From: Phyllobacterium sp. T1293
GTDB taxonomy: Bacteria > Pseudomonadota > Alphaproteobacteria > Rhizobiales > Rhizobiaceae
Assembly: GCF_020731415.2 (NCBI RefSeq)
Contig: NZ_CP088273.1
Span: forward strand, 563,001-627,000
Direction of reading: 5' to 3'
DNA: 64,000 nucleotides
The notes beneath the pieces were generated by a model. It was given only the letters and a program-made list of their open reading frames with translations. It ran no database searches and was not told where the DNA came from. The position numbers and the translations under genes were made by a program. Of the stretch, positions 1-8,321 are shown in pieces; position 1 is the first letter of the stretch; each line of letters opens with the position of its first letter.

Positions 1-311
1 ACGAGTTCGTTCCCGCCAGGCAATAGGCCGTCATGGGAATCCGTGCCTGCCCGCATACCGCTTTTAATTTTCAGGTGCAGAGCTTCCAGTGCGGCAATGC
101 GCATGGAATTTTGCACGGGGCCCGAGCGATTATCACTCTCATGGGCCAGACGTGCATCATCGCGGACCGGCGTACTGGCACGGTTGTTGCGTAGATCCGT
201 TTCGGGAGCAGCGATATAGACCGCGCCAAGCGTCGCAATCAGCCAGAAAATAGAAATCAGCAGCGGAGCGGACCCACGCCTTCCTGATTTGCCATTTCTG
301 CTAAAGCCCAT
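1..311 (-). CDS. Membrane-anchored protein of unknown function, C-terminus cut by window edge
   Basis: Reading leftward from an ATG at 311, the frame stays open to base 1, giving at least 103 residues. A basic start (MGFSRNGKSGRRG) is followed by one hydrophobic stretch at about residues 16-34, then a polar, charged region. This fits a signal anchor with a periplasmic domain. The frame is too short here to recognise a family, and its end lies outside the window. It is divergent from the oxygenase gene to the right, with about 200 bases between them. Confidence 0.55.
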   Translation of the reverse strand, partial: MGFSRNGKSGRRGSAPLLISIFWLIATLGAVYIAAPETDLRNNRASTPVRDDARLAHESDNRSGPVQNSMRIAALEALHLKIKSGMRAGTDSHDGLLPGGNEL

Positions 312-525
312 ATGCGTTTCCAATAGCTCATTATCGCGGCCGAACCAGCCTCGTTGCGACTCTATTTATGAAGTCCGGCAAGCTGAGTCACTTAAAATCG
401 TCGTGTGTGTGGCCAATTGGATGAAAAACCCGGCCTTTTCATGGTTTGAACGCAGGAATCGGGTGGTTGTTCTGGCCGGATAAGGTTTTCCTGTTGGTGA
501 AACTAAAATGATCGAGGAAACGGCG

Positions 526-1224
526 ATGACTGGACTGCGCAATATCGACTGGAATGCAGCAGAAGCGGAAATGGATGCTTCCGGCTGCACGATCCTTCGG
601 AGTGTGTTGACGCAGGAGGAGTGCGAGACGCTGGCAGACAGCTATCCTGATGACACGATTTTCCGCAAGCGCATCGTCATGGCCCGGCATGGTTTCGGGC
701 AGGGGGAATATAAGTATTTTTCTTATCCACTGCCTGAAATTGTGCATGGTTTGCGTGAAGCGCTCTATCCGCCGCTGGCTGGCATTGCCAACCGCTGGAA
801 CGAGCATATGGGCATCGATATCCGCTATCCCGATGAGCATCAGTCGTTCATCGAGCGCTGCCATGCTGCCGGTCAGGACAGACCAACACCTCTGCTGCTT
901 GAATATGGTGCCGGGGACTACAACTGCCTGCATCAGGATATTTACGGTGTGCATGTATTCCCGTTGCAGGTGGCATTTCTATTGAAAGAACCGGGAGCAG
1001 ATTTCACTGGCGGCGAGTTTGTGCTGACCGAGCAGCGGCCCCGCATGCAATCACGTGCCGAAGTGGTGCCGTTGAAGCAGGGGGACGGCGTGGTGTTTCC
1101 CGTCAGCCAGCGGCCGGTCAAAGGCTCGCGCGGCTATTATCGTGTGAACATGCGCCATGGGGTCAGCCGGGTCCGCAGCGGCAAACGCAATACGCTCGGG
1201 ATTATTTTTCATGATTCCAAGTAG
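526..1224 (+). CDS. 2OG-Fe(II) oxygenase (Oxygenase-NA type)
   Basis: A 232-residue soluble protein with the jelly-roll iron-binding triad of 2-oxoglutarate dioxygenases: HxD in the segment CLHQDIYG, a distal His in MRHGVSR, and a following Arg (GKRNTLGI) placed to bind 2-oxoglutarate. The gap of roughly 80 residues between HxD and the distal His is normal for the fold. It resembles the short bacterial oxygenases annotated as 2OG-Fe(II) oxygenase or prolyl-hydroxylase-like; the substrate is unknown. An ATG at 508 in the same frame is possible, but the ATG at 526 has the better ribosome site (GAGGA about 7 bases upstream). It stands alone, followed by an intergenic repeat. Confidence 0.8.
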   Translation: MTGLRNIDWNAAEAEMDASGCTILRSVLTQEECETLADSYPDDTIFRKRIVMARHGFGQGEYKYFSYPLPEIVHGLREALYPPLAGIANRWNEHMGIDIRYPDEHQSFIERCHAAGQDRPTPLLLEYGAGDYNCLHQDIYGVHVFPLQVAFLLKEPGADFTGGEFVLTEQRPRMQSRAEVVPLKQGDGVVFPVSQRPVKGSRGYYRVNMRHGVSRVRSGKRNTLGIIFHDSK

Positions 1225-1231
1225 GTGGGGG

Positions 1232-1276
1232 AGTAGTGAGTAGTGAGTAGTGAGTAGTGAGTAGTGAGTAGTGAGT
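1232..1276. repeat. Tandem 7-bp repeat (GAGTAGT), about six copies
   Basis: Six near-perfect units of a 7-mer (GAGTAGT in one phase) lie directly after the oxygenase stop codon and abut the left arm of the first intergenic inverted repeat. Beyond the right arm (1470-1522) is a matching CCCTAC-rich stretch that is partly complementary. The tract is therefore part of the same structured intergenic block. Confidence 0.85.
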
Positions 1277-1280
1277 GGTT

Positions 1281-1469
1281 CGTGGTTCGACAAGCTCACC
1301 ATGAGGGAGAGTGGTGATGAAAGGGAGCCAAGTTCTGCAATCTTAAAGTTGCAACCTCAACAATCTTTGTGATCTGCAATTTTCACAATCTACAATCTTT
1401 GCGATCTACAATGTTTGCGATTGGCGTTGCATCCACACTCTCCCTCATGGTGAGCTTGTCGAACCACGA
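1281..1469. repeat. Dispersed intergenic inverted-repeat element, copy 1
   Basis: Arms of about 30 bases at 1281-1312 and 1437-1468 are reverse complements (CGTGGTTCGACAAGCTCACC on the left). The interior holds the recurring motifs AAGTTCTGCAATC and GCGTTGCATCCACAC, which also appear in the other copies in this window. The interior of this copy also has several near-identical CTTTGCGATCTACAA-like units. No reading frame is convincing. I treat it as a non-coding palindromic repeat, not an IS. Confidence 0.85.
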
Positions 1470-1582
1470 ACTACGCCCTACTCCCTACGCCCTACTCCCT
1501 ACTCCCAACTGACTACTCACCACTTCCCCACCTTGCATCAAGCCTCGAACACACGCATTGTGATGCTTTGCATGAGGCCTTG

Positions 1583-2812
1583 ATGGATTATCTTATTTTC
1601 TGGGAATGGCTCAGCTTTGCCGCCCGCTGGTTGCATGTGATCACTGCAATCGCATGGATCGGCTCATCCTTCTATTTTATCGCGCTTGATCTGGGGTTGC
1701 GGCGTCATCAGGGATTGCCGCAGGGGGTGAATGGCGAGGAGTGGCAGGTCCACGGCGGTGGTTTCTACCACATTCAGAAATATATGGTCGCGCCGCCCAA
1801 CATGCCGGAGCATCTGATCTGGTTCAAATGGGAGTCCTATGCGACGTGGCTGTCAGGCTTTGCGATGCTCTGCATCGTCTATTATGCCGGTGCTGACCTT
1901 TATCTCATTGATCGCCATGTGCTTGATGTGTCGACACCCGTTGCGATCCTGATTTCGCTGGCATCGATCAGCCTTGGCTGGCTGATTTACGATCTCCTGT
2001 GCAAGTCGCCGCTGGCCAAAAATGACACCGCCCTGATGATCATCCTTTATGCGGTCATCGTTTTCATGGCGTGGGGCTATACGCATCTTTTCACCGGACG
2101 TGCTGCCTTCCTGCATCTTGGTGCATTCACCGCTACGATCATGTCGGGCAATGTTTTCCTGCTGATCATCCCCAACCAGAAGAAGGTTGTGGCTGATCTG
2201 ATCGCTGGAAAGACGCCTGATCCGAAGCTCGGGAAACAGGCCAAGCAGCGCTCGACCCACAATAATTATCTGACGCTTCCCGTCATTTTCCTGATGCTGT
2301 CGAACCATTATCCTTTGGCGACGTCGACGGAATTCAACTGGATTATCGCCGCACTGATTTTTGTAATGGGCGTGCTGATCCGCCATTACTTCAATTCAAA
2401 ACATGCGGGTAAGGGCAATCCGCACTGGACATGGCTTGCGTCGATCGTGTTGTTCATCGTGATTATCTGGCTGTCGACAGTGCCACAGATTTTGAAAGGC
2501 GAGGAAAAAGTATCAAATGCCGCCACGCCTTTCCTCGCCGCGCAGAACTTTCAACAGGTACGCGATACGGTGATGGGGCGCTGCTCCATGTGCCATGCGG
2601 CAGAGCCATCATGGGAGGGAATCGCCCATCCGCCCAAAGGTATCAGGCTTGATACGGACGCCATGATTGCAACTCACGCCAGTCAGGTCTATCTCTTCGC
2701 CGGTGCCAGCCATGCCATGCCACCGGGAAACCTTACTCAAATGACGGATGCCGAAAGAGCCCAGATTGTCTCCTGGTATCGCGCTGCGGCATCGGGAAAA
2801 TCGACGCAATGA
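1583..2812 (+). CDS. puuD: Membrane urate hydroxylase with C-terminal cytochrome c domain
   Basis: A 409-residue integral membrane protein. The N-terminal part carries the urate-oxidase membrane region (Urate_ox_N, formerly DUF989), with many hydrophobic segments starting at WEWLSFAARWLHV and conserved His residues. A C-terminal c-type cytochrome domain has CSMCH at about residue 335 and a distal MPPG Met ligand. The family oxidises urate to 5-hydroxyisourate, passing electrons to the respiratory chain instead of directly to oxygen. A TTG at 1568 extends the frame, but ATG 1583 is preceded by GAGG and is preferred. It overlaps guaD by 4 bases (ATGA), so the two are co-translated purine-degradation genes. 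Confidence 0.92.
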   Translation: MDYLIFWEWLSFAARWLHVITAIAWIGSSFYFIALDLGLRRHQGLPQGVNGEEWQVHGGGFYHIQKYMVAPPNMPEHLIWFKWESYATWLSGFAMLCIVYYAGADLYLIDRHVLDVSTPVAILISLASISLGWLIYDLLCKSPLAKNDTALMIILYAVIVFMAWGYTHLFTGRAAFLHLGAFTATIMSGNVFLLIIPNQKKVVADLIAGKTPDPKLGKQAKQRSTHNNYLTLPVIFLMLSNHYPLATSTEFNWIIAALIFVMGVLIRHYFNSKHAGKGNPHWTWLASIVLFIVIIWLSTVPQILKGEEKVSNAATPFLAAQNFQQVRDTVMGRCSMCHAAEPSWEGIAHPPKGIRLDTDAMIATHASQVYLFAGASHAMPPGNLTQMTDAERAQIVSWYRAAASGKSTQ

Positions 2813-4125
2813 CCGAACTTCTGTTACGCGGGCGTCTGTTGACGTTTCACGATGAGCCTTTGGCTGGCGAAGCGAGCCGCGATGCATTCACCTATATTGA
2901 AGATGGCGGACTGCTGATCCGCGACGGCAAGATATGGGCGATGGATGAATTCTCGCGGCTGCGGGCCGGGGAAGGGCAGAATGTCGAGGTTATCGATCAT
3001 CGCCCGCATTTGATCATGCCGGGGTTCATCGACACGCATATACACTATCCGCAGACGCAGGTTGTTGCGTCCTATGCGGGCGAGTTGATGGAATGGCTGA
3101 ACAGATACACCTTTGTTGAAGAGCAGAAATTCTCCAATCAGGGACATCCTGAACGGATTGCCTCGGCGTTTTTTGATGAACTGATCCGGCACGGCACCAC
3201 CACGGCTGCCGCCTATTGCACTGTTCACAAAGCATCGGTCGAAGTGTTTTTCACCGAAGCCAACAGGCGCGATATGCGTATGGTCGCCGGTAAGGTGATG
3301 ATGGATCGCAATGCACCGCCGGGGCTTCTGGATACGCCGCAGTCAGGCTATGACGACAGCAGGGAGTTAATCGGCAAATGGCACGGCACGGGTCGTCAGC
3401 TCTACGCGATCACGCCGCGCTTTGCGCCGACATCCAGCCCCGAGCAGCTGGAGATGAGCGGCGCGCTGGTGCGCGAATATCCTGATCTGCATGTGCAGAC
3501 CCACCTTTGCGAAAACACCGCCGAGATTGCCTTCGTGGCGGAGCTGTTTCCGTGGAGCCGGCATTATACTGAAGTTTATGAGCACTACGGCCTGCTTGGC
3601 CCCAAGACGCTGCTTGGCCATTGCATTCACCTGACCGATGCGGAAATAGCCTCTATCGCCAATAGCGGTTCGGTGGCCGTGTTCTGCCCGACCTCCAACC
3701 TGTTCATCGGCAGCGGCCTGTTCAATCTGGCTCGGCTCGAAGCATCCAGTCCGCCAGTGCGACATGCAATCGCCACGGATATTGGCGGCGGCACGTCCTA
3801 TTCCATGTTGCGCACGTTGGATGAGGGCTACAAAATCCTGAACATTCAGGGCCAGCGCTATCATCCGCTGCGCTCCTTCTATCAGGCGACGCTTGGCAAT
3901 GCCCGCGCGCTTTCGTTGCAGGGGATCATCGGCTCGTTCATGCCGGGTGCGGAAGCCGATTGCATCGTGCTCAATGCCCGTTCAACCCCGGCCATGCGGC
4001 TGCGCATGGAGACGGTGGAAACGCTGGTGGAAGAGCTTTTCCTGATGCAGACCATGGGCGACGACCGGACCATCGCCGAGGTCTACGTGGCCGGAAAGCC
4101 CGCGAAGAGCTTGCTCACCACTTGA
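2809..4125 (+). CDS. guaD: Guanine deaminase
   Basis: A 438-residue amidohydrolase with the metal-binding HxH at residues 77-79 (DTHIHYPQ), later ligands in HVQTHLCE and LLGHCIHL, and the Asp in AIATDIGGG. This set is typical of zinc guanine deaminases, which convert guanine to xanthine and ammonia. Length is normal for the family. Its start overlaps the puuD stop, placing guanine deamination and urate oxidation in one purine-salvage/catabolism unit. The stop is 5 bases from the convergent soxG stop. Confidence 0.93.
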   Translation: MTELLLRGRLLTFHDEPLAGEASRDAFTYIEDGGLLIRDGKIWAMDEFSRLRAGEGQNVEVIDHRPHLIMPGFIDTHIHYPQTQVVASYAGELMEWLNRYTFVEEQKFSNQGHPERIASAFFDELIRHGTTTAAAYCTVHKASVEVFFTEANRRDMRMVAGKVMMDRNAPPGLLDTPQSGYDDSRELIGKWHGTGRQLYAITPRFAPTSSPEQLEMSGALVREYPDLHVQTHLCENTAEIAFVAELFPWSRHYTEVYEHYGLLGPKTLLGHCIHLTDAEIASIANSGSVAVFCPTSNLFIGSGLFNLARLEASSPPVRHAIATDIGGGTSYSMLRTLDEGYKILNIQGQRYHPLRSFYQATLGNARALSLQGIIGSFMPGAEADCIVLNARSTPAMRLRMETVETLVEELFLMQTMGDDRTIAEVYVAGKPAKSLLTT

Positions 4126-4130
4126 TCTGA

Positions 4131-4718
4131 CTATTCGACGTGGTAGCCCACTTCAGCTGCCGCGTGGCCCAGCGTCTGCCAGAACGAGCGGGCAAAGGTG
4201 CGGAACACGTAGAGGTCAAAGGTTTCCTCATCGATACGCTGGACATTGGTGTGAATATCGTGATGCAGCGTCGCGCGGCCAAAACCGGCAGGAAAAGCGT
4301 GTTCAGAAAAGTCGATCGCAAACAGTTTTGACAAAACCCATTCGGACCATGGACCTTTGACACGAATAGCCATGCGGCCATGGGTGAGATCGATGATTGT
4401 TCCGGTTTCAAGCGGTATTGCCTTGCGCAAACGCTCTTCCAGATCACTGGCTTGCGCCACGACAAAATAACGTCCGGGGGCAAAACCAAACACGGATTTC
4501 TCGCCAGCACTGCGGCCGGCACCGGGTTTATCCGGGACGCTGAGCCCCGTCACATTGCTGATGGCGGTCAAGGCGGCGGGAATGGTTTGGCGCCATGCAG
4601 TAACCTGAACGATGGACAGGTTTTTTCGTTCCGTTATCGCAATGCCAACACCACCGGCAGAATTGCCGTGATCACCAGGTACAAAGGCGTGGCCGAGTGG
4701 AGATTGTGGTTCAGCCAT
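4131..4718 (-). CDS. soxG: Sarcosine oxidase gamma subunit
   Basis: A 195-residue protein starting MAEPQSPLGHAF, with the C-terminal pattern of SoxG (GRATLHHDIH, YVFRTFARSFW). The frame is open further upstream, but ATG 4718 overlaps the soxA stop by 8 bases and gives the family length. The gamma subunit is part of the heterotetrameric sarcosine oxidase that oxidises sarcosine to glycine and passes the methyl to tetrahydrofolate as methylene-THF. It is the last gene of the minus-strand soxD-A-G unit. Confidence 0.9.
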   Translation of the reverse strand: MAEPQSPLGHAFVPGDHGNSAGGVGIAITERKNLSIVQVTAWRQTIPAALTAISNVTGLSVPDKPGAGRSAGEKSVFGFAPGRYFVVAQASDLEERLRKAIPLETGTIIDLTHGRMAIRVKGPWSEWVLSKLFAIDFSEHAFPAGFGRATLHHDIHTNVQRIDEETFDLYVFRTFARSFWQTLGHAAAEVGYHVE

Positions 4719-7701
4719 GCATCCGGCTCCCCTCTGGATCAAACATGTGGTGACTGACAATCTCGACCGCGCCATGCTTGCCGCGCAATAGGTCCGTCGC
4801 ATAGGCGCGGTTGCCGATCATGGATGTGCCGTGCTTGACGAGCGCCAGTGCAATATATTTGCCGAGCGCCGGTGAATAGCAGGCGGCAGTGACATGGCCG
4901 AAACTGTCGGCAGGTTCGCGCGGGGTGGCATCACTGACAATATGACTGCCGCCATTGATCGACTGGTTGTCGAGCGAGATCAGGCCGACGAGCGACAGGC
5001 GATTTTCATCGGCAAGACCGTCGCGATCCTTCATGCCAGAGCCGATATAGGGCTTTTTCTTTGATAGCATCCAGTCGAGATGCAGATCATGGGCCGTGGT
5101 GCGCCCGTCGATTTCGGCGCCGGTAACGTGGCCCTTTTCGATGCGCAGCGTACCAAGCGCTTCCAGACCATAGGGCATGATATCGTAAGGCTTGCCCGCT
5201 TCCAGCAGCGCTTCCCAGACCTGTGTGCCAAACCCTGCGCCGCAATAGACTTCATAGGCAAGTTCGCCCGAGAAGGAGAGGCGGCAGATCATGACGGGCA
5301 CATCGCCGATTGAACCATAAACAATGCCCATGAAAGGCAGGGTTGTATTGTCGACGCTGGTCCCCGTGACACAGGCTTCCAGAACGGCGCGGGCTTTTGG
5401 GCCTGACACAGCCGTACCGGCCCAGACGTCGGTGACGGAAGTCAGATGCACGCGCAGGTCAGGCCAGACGCAATCGAGATAGAATTCCAGATGCTGCATG
5501 ACATTTCCGGCATTGGCCGTGGTTGTCGTCATCAGGAACTGCGTTTCGCTCAAGCGCCATGTGGTGCCGTCATCATAGACAATGCCGTCTTCACGCAGCA
5601 TCAGGCCGTAGCGCGCCTTGCCGACGGGCAGGGTGGAAAACATGTTGGTATAAACGCGGTCAAGGAATATTCCCGCGTCGGGGCCCTGAATGTCGATCTT
5701 GCCGAGGGTCGAAACATCGACAATGCCGACACTCTGGCGCACGGCACGGGCTTCCCGCACATAGGCCTGTTCAACAGTTTCGCCATGGCTGCCATAGATC
5801 ATCGGGCGATGCCAAAGACCGGCCTCATAGGTCTTGGCACTATTGGCCAGATGCCAGTCATGCATGGGTGTCAGGCGGTGCGGACGCAGATCGCCATAGC
5901 GCTCGCCAGCAATTGCCCCGAAGGAAACAGGCGTGAAAGGCGGGCGAAACCGCGTTGTTCCAGCTTCCGGAATGGTAATGCCGCGCGCATCGGCCATGAT
6001 GGCAAGGCCGGGAATATTCGACGTTTTGCCCTGATCCGTTGCCATGCCAAGTGTGGTGTAGCGCTTCAGGTGCTCCACTGAATGGAAGCCTTCGCGATAG
6101 GCGAGGCGAATATCATCGGCGGTAACGTCATGCTGAAAATCGACGAAAGCTTTTTGCGATTTGGCTGCCGGTTCGATCTGGAAAACGGCAGCGGGCGAAG
6201 CGTCGAACATCGGCGCATCGACTGAGGGTAGTTTCGGCTTGGCCTTGGACGAGGAGCCTTTGGTGGCACCATCGGAAAACACGCTGACCGTATCCATATA
6301 ACCAGCGGCTGATCCGGCAGTGACCCAGTTCTGGTTGGGTTCGGGTGGCAGGAAAGCCTGCAGGTCTTCATCCCACTCGGGCTTGCCACCTGCCTGACTG
6401 GCAAGATGGATAGCTGGGGACCATCCGCCTGAAACACCCAGACAATCGGTCTTGATTTCCCGCGGTGTTCCCGAGACATGACCGGTCTGCGCATTGAAAT
6501 GCTGCACAGTGATCGAACTCAGGGTCTTACCCGCATGGGTGCCTGTTACCGCATGGCCGAGCACAAGCTCCGCTCCCGCCGATGAGGCAATCTCAATGCA
6601 GGAACCCGAAACATCGGCGCGCACATCAACGATAGCAACGATGTTGACGCCAGCCTGTGACAGGGCGCGTGCCGCTTCATAGGCGCTGTCATTGTTGGTA
6701 AACAGCGTCACATTGTTTCCTGTCGCAACGCCATATTCGACGGCATAGCGCCTGACAGCATCGGCCAGCATGACGCCGGGACAATCATTGCCGGGAAAAA
6801 CAATAGGCCGCTCAAATGCACCCGTCGCCAGAATGGTCTTGCCGGTGCGGATGATCCAGTAGCGCTGACGTGCCTGCCCCTTGGTGCGGTTTGGCTTGAA
6901 GTCGGAAACGTGTTCGATGGCTGTCAGGACATTGCCATCATAATAACCCCAGACGGAGGTGCGGGTGAGAAAGCGGACATTGGGAAGGGCAGCAAGCGCT
7001 GCCGCTTTTTCCCGCGCCCAGACGGCAGCATTGCGTCCATCAATCAGTTCAACCGAGGCGAGCAGCGAACCACCAGCCATAGGGCGCTCTTCGGCGACAA
7101 TCACCTGTGCGCCGGTTTCCGCAGCAGCTTCTGCCGCCAGAAGCCCGGCGGGGCCGGTGCCGACGACAAGCACATCGCAGAAGGCATTCATGCGTTCGTA
7201 ATGATCCGGGTCTGCTGTCACGCCCGCCTTGCCAAGACCGGCGGCGCGGCGGATGAATTTTTCAAAGAACATCCAGACTTTAGTGCTGCGCAGCGGACCT
7301 ATCGCCGGTCCCATGAAGGTCTTGTAGTAGAAACCTGCGGAAAATATCGGCCCGGCCAACTGGTTGACGGCCATGAAATCATGCTCAAGCGATGGGAAAC
7401 GGTTCTGGCTTTCCGTCACCAGTCCATCATAGATTTCCAGCTCGGTAGCGCGGACATTGGGTTCGCGCACATCGCCTGACAAAACCGTAACAAGCGCATT
7501 GGGCTCGTCGCTGCCGGCAGCAAAGACGCCGCGCGGCCGGTGATATTTGAACGAACGGCCAAACAGCGTGATGCCATTGGCAAGGAGGGCGGAAGCCAGC
7601 ACATCGCCGGGATGGCCGCTATAGGCCTTGCCATCAAAGGTAAAGCGAACGGTTTTGGCGCGGTCAACACGTCCGCCCTTGGGAAGTCTTGAAGCGGTCA
7701 T
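4711..7701 (-). CDS. soxA: Sarcosine oxidase alpha subunit
   Basis: 996 residues, the normal size of SoxA. The N-terminus resembles a small ferredoxin-like domain (residues 15-100). A dinucleotide-binding motif follows at 181-186 (GTGPAG) with the NAD/FAD disulfide-reductase-like region, and the C-terminal third is a GcvT-type aminomethyltransferase domain that binds tetrahydrofolate. Its start overlaps soxD by 4 bases (ATGA) and its stop overlaps soxG by 8, so the three are tightly coupled. Sarcosine is the expected product of dimethylglycine demethylation encoded elsewhere in the window. Confidence 0.95.
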   Translation of the reverse strand: MTASRLPKGGRVDRAKTVRFTFDGKAYSGHPGDVLASALLANGITLFGRSFKYHRPRGVFAAGSDEPNALVTVLSGDVREPNVRATELEIYDGLVTESQNRFPSLEHDFMAVNQLAGPIFSAGFYYKTFMGPAIGPLRSTKVWMFFEKFIRRAAGLGKAGVTADPDHYERMNAFCDVLVVGTGPAGLLAAEAAAETGAQVIVAEERPMAGGSLLASVELIDGRNAAVWAREKAAALAALPNVRFLTRTSVWGYYDGNVLTAIEHVSDFKPNRTKGQARQRYWIIRTGKTILATGAFERPIVFPGNDCPGVMLADAVRRYAVEYGVATGNNVTLFTNNDSAYEAARALSQAGVNIVAIVDVRADVSGSCIEIASSAGAELVLGHAVTGTHAGKTLSSITVQHFNAQTGHVSGTPREIKTDCLGVSGGWSPAIHLASQAGGKPEWDEDLQAFLPPEPNQNWVTAGSAAGYMDTVSVFSDGATKGSSSKAKPKLPSVDAPMFDASPAAVFQIEPAAKSQKAFVDFQHDVTADDIRLAYREGFHSVEHLKRYTTLGMATDQGKTSNIPGLAIMADARGITIPEAGTTRFRPPFTPVSFGAIAGERYGDLRPHRLTPMHDWHLANSAKTYEAGLWHRPMIYGSHGETVEQAYVREARAVRQSVGIVDVSTLGKIDIQGPDAGIFLDRVYTNMFSTLPVGKARYGLMLREDGIVYDDGTTWRLSETQFLMTTTTANAGNVMQHLEFYLDCVWPDLRVHLTSVTDVWAGTAVSGPKARAVLEACVTGTSVDNTTLPFMGIVYGSIGDVPVMICRLSFSGELAYEVYCGAGFGTQVWEALLEAGKPYDIMPYGLEALGTLRIEKGHVTGAEIDGRTTAHDLHLDWMLSKKKPYIGSGMKDRDGLADENRLSLVGLISLDNQSINGGSHIVSDATPREPADSFGHVTAACYSPALGKYIALALVKHGTSMIGNRAYATDLLRGKHGAVEIVSHHMFDPEGSRMHG

Positions 7702-7985
7702 GGGTGCTCACCGCCTTTTACCGATGCAACTGCGTCGCGCGCAAAGCCAACGGATGAAATGACGTGGGTTGCCATATCGCGGGTGACGATCAAATGCTGG
7801 CGGCAGCCACCGCTGTGCAGCCAGAATTCGCGGTGCGAGCCCATGGGGTTGGCGCGGTCATAGACATAGGCGCTCCATGCGGCCTGATCTGACGAAGCCG
7901 GATCGGGGCGTTGGCGCGTTGCATCGGCCTGATAGGTGAATTCGATGACGTCACGCGGTCCGCAATAGGGGCATTTGATTATCAT
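7698..7985 (-). CDS. soxD: Sarcosine oxidase delta subunit
   Basis: 95 residues with the SoxD zinc motif: CPYCGPRD at the N-terminus and GGCRQHL further on. It is the first gene of the minus-strand trio, coupled to soxA by a 4-base overlap. In most genomes soxB precedes soxD. Here the 336 bases upstream hold no reading frame, so the catalytic beta subunit must be encoded elsewhere. Confidence 0.93.
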   Translation of the reverse strand: MIIKCPYCGPRDVIEFTYQADATRQRPDPASSDQAAWSAYVYDRANPMGSHREFWLHSGGCRQHLIVTRDMATHVISSVGFARDAVASVKGGEHP

Positions 7986-8321
7986 GGTCTTCTTGTCTCG
8001 AAAGCGAATCTGTTGCGGTTTGGCGTTTTATTTCTCTGATATGCCAGTCAACAGTGTGTGTCTGGGCTGGTCAAGATGAGTACGAAGCGAAGGTGAGCAA
8101 AACTGTTACTTTGGCAAGAATTTCGGCCTGCCTTATGTGTGACGATTCATGATTACCCCGGCATTATGCTACTGTCCGACGCAAGGGACGGTCATCAGGA
8201 TAGCGGCGAGCACTATCAACAACCCGACCCAAGCTTGGAATTGGAAGCAAAAAGTGCCTTGATTGTGCCGACATGAACAGGCAAATCGACAAAGCAAACT
8301 ATTCATAAAGGCTCCAGACCT
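7986..8321. other. Divergent intergenic region between soxD and the MscS gene
   Basis: 336 bases with no plausible gene on either strand. It must carry the promoter of the minus-strand soxDAG unit and of the plus-strand channel gene. I see no soxB fragment, no clear terminator and no strong dyad. Confidence 0.5.
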
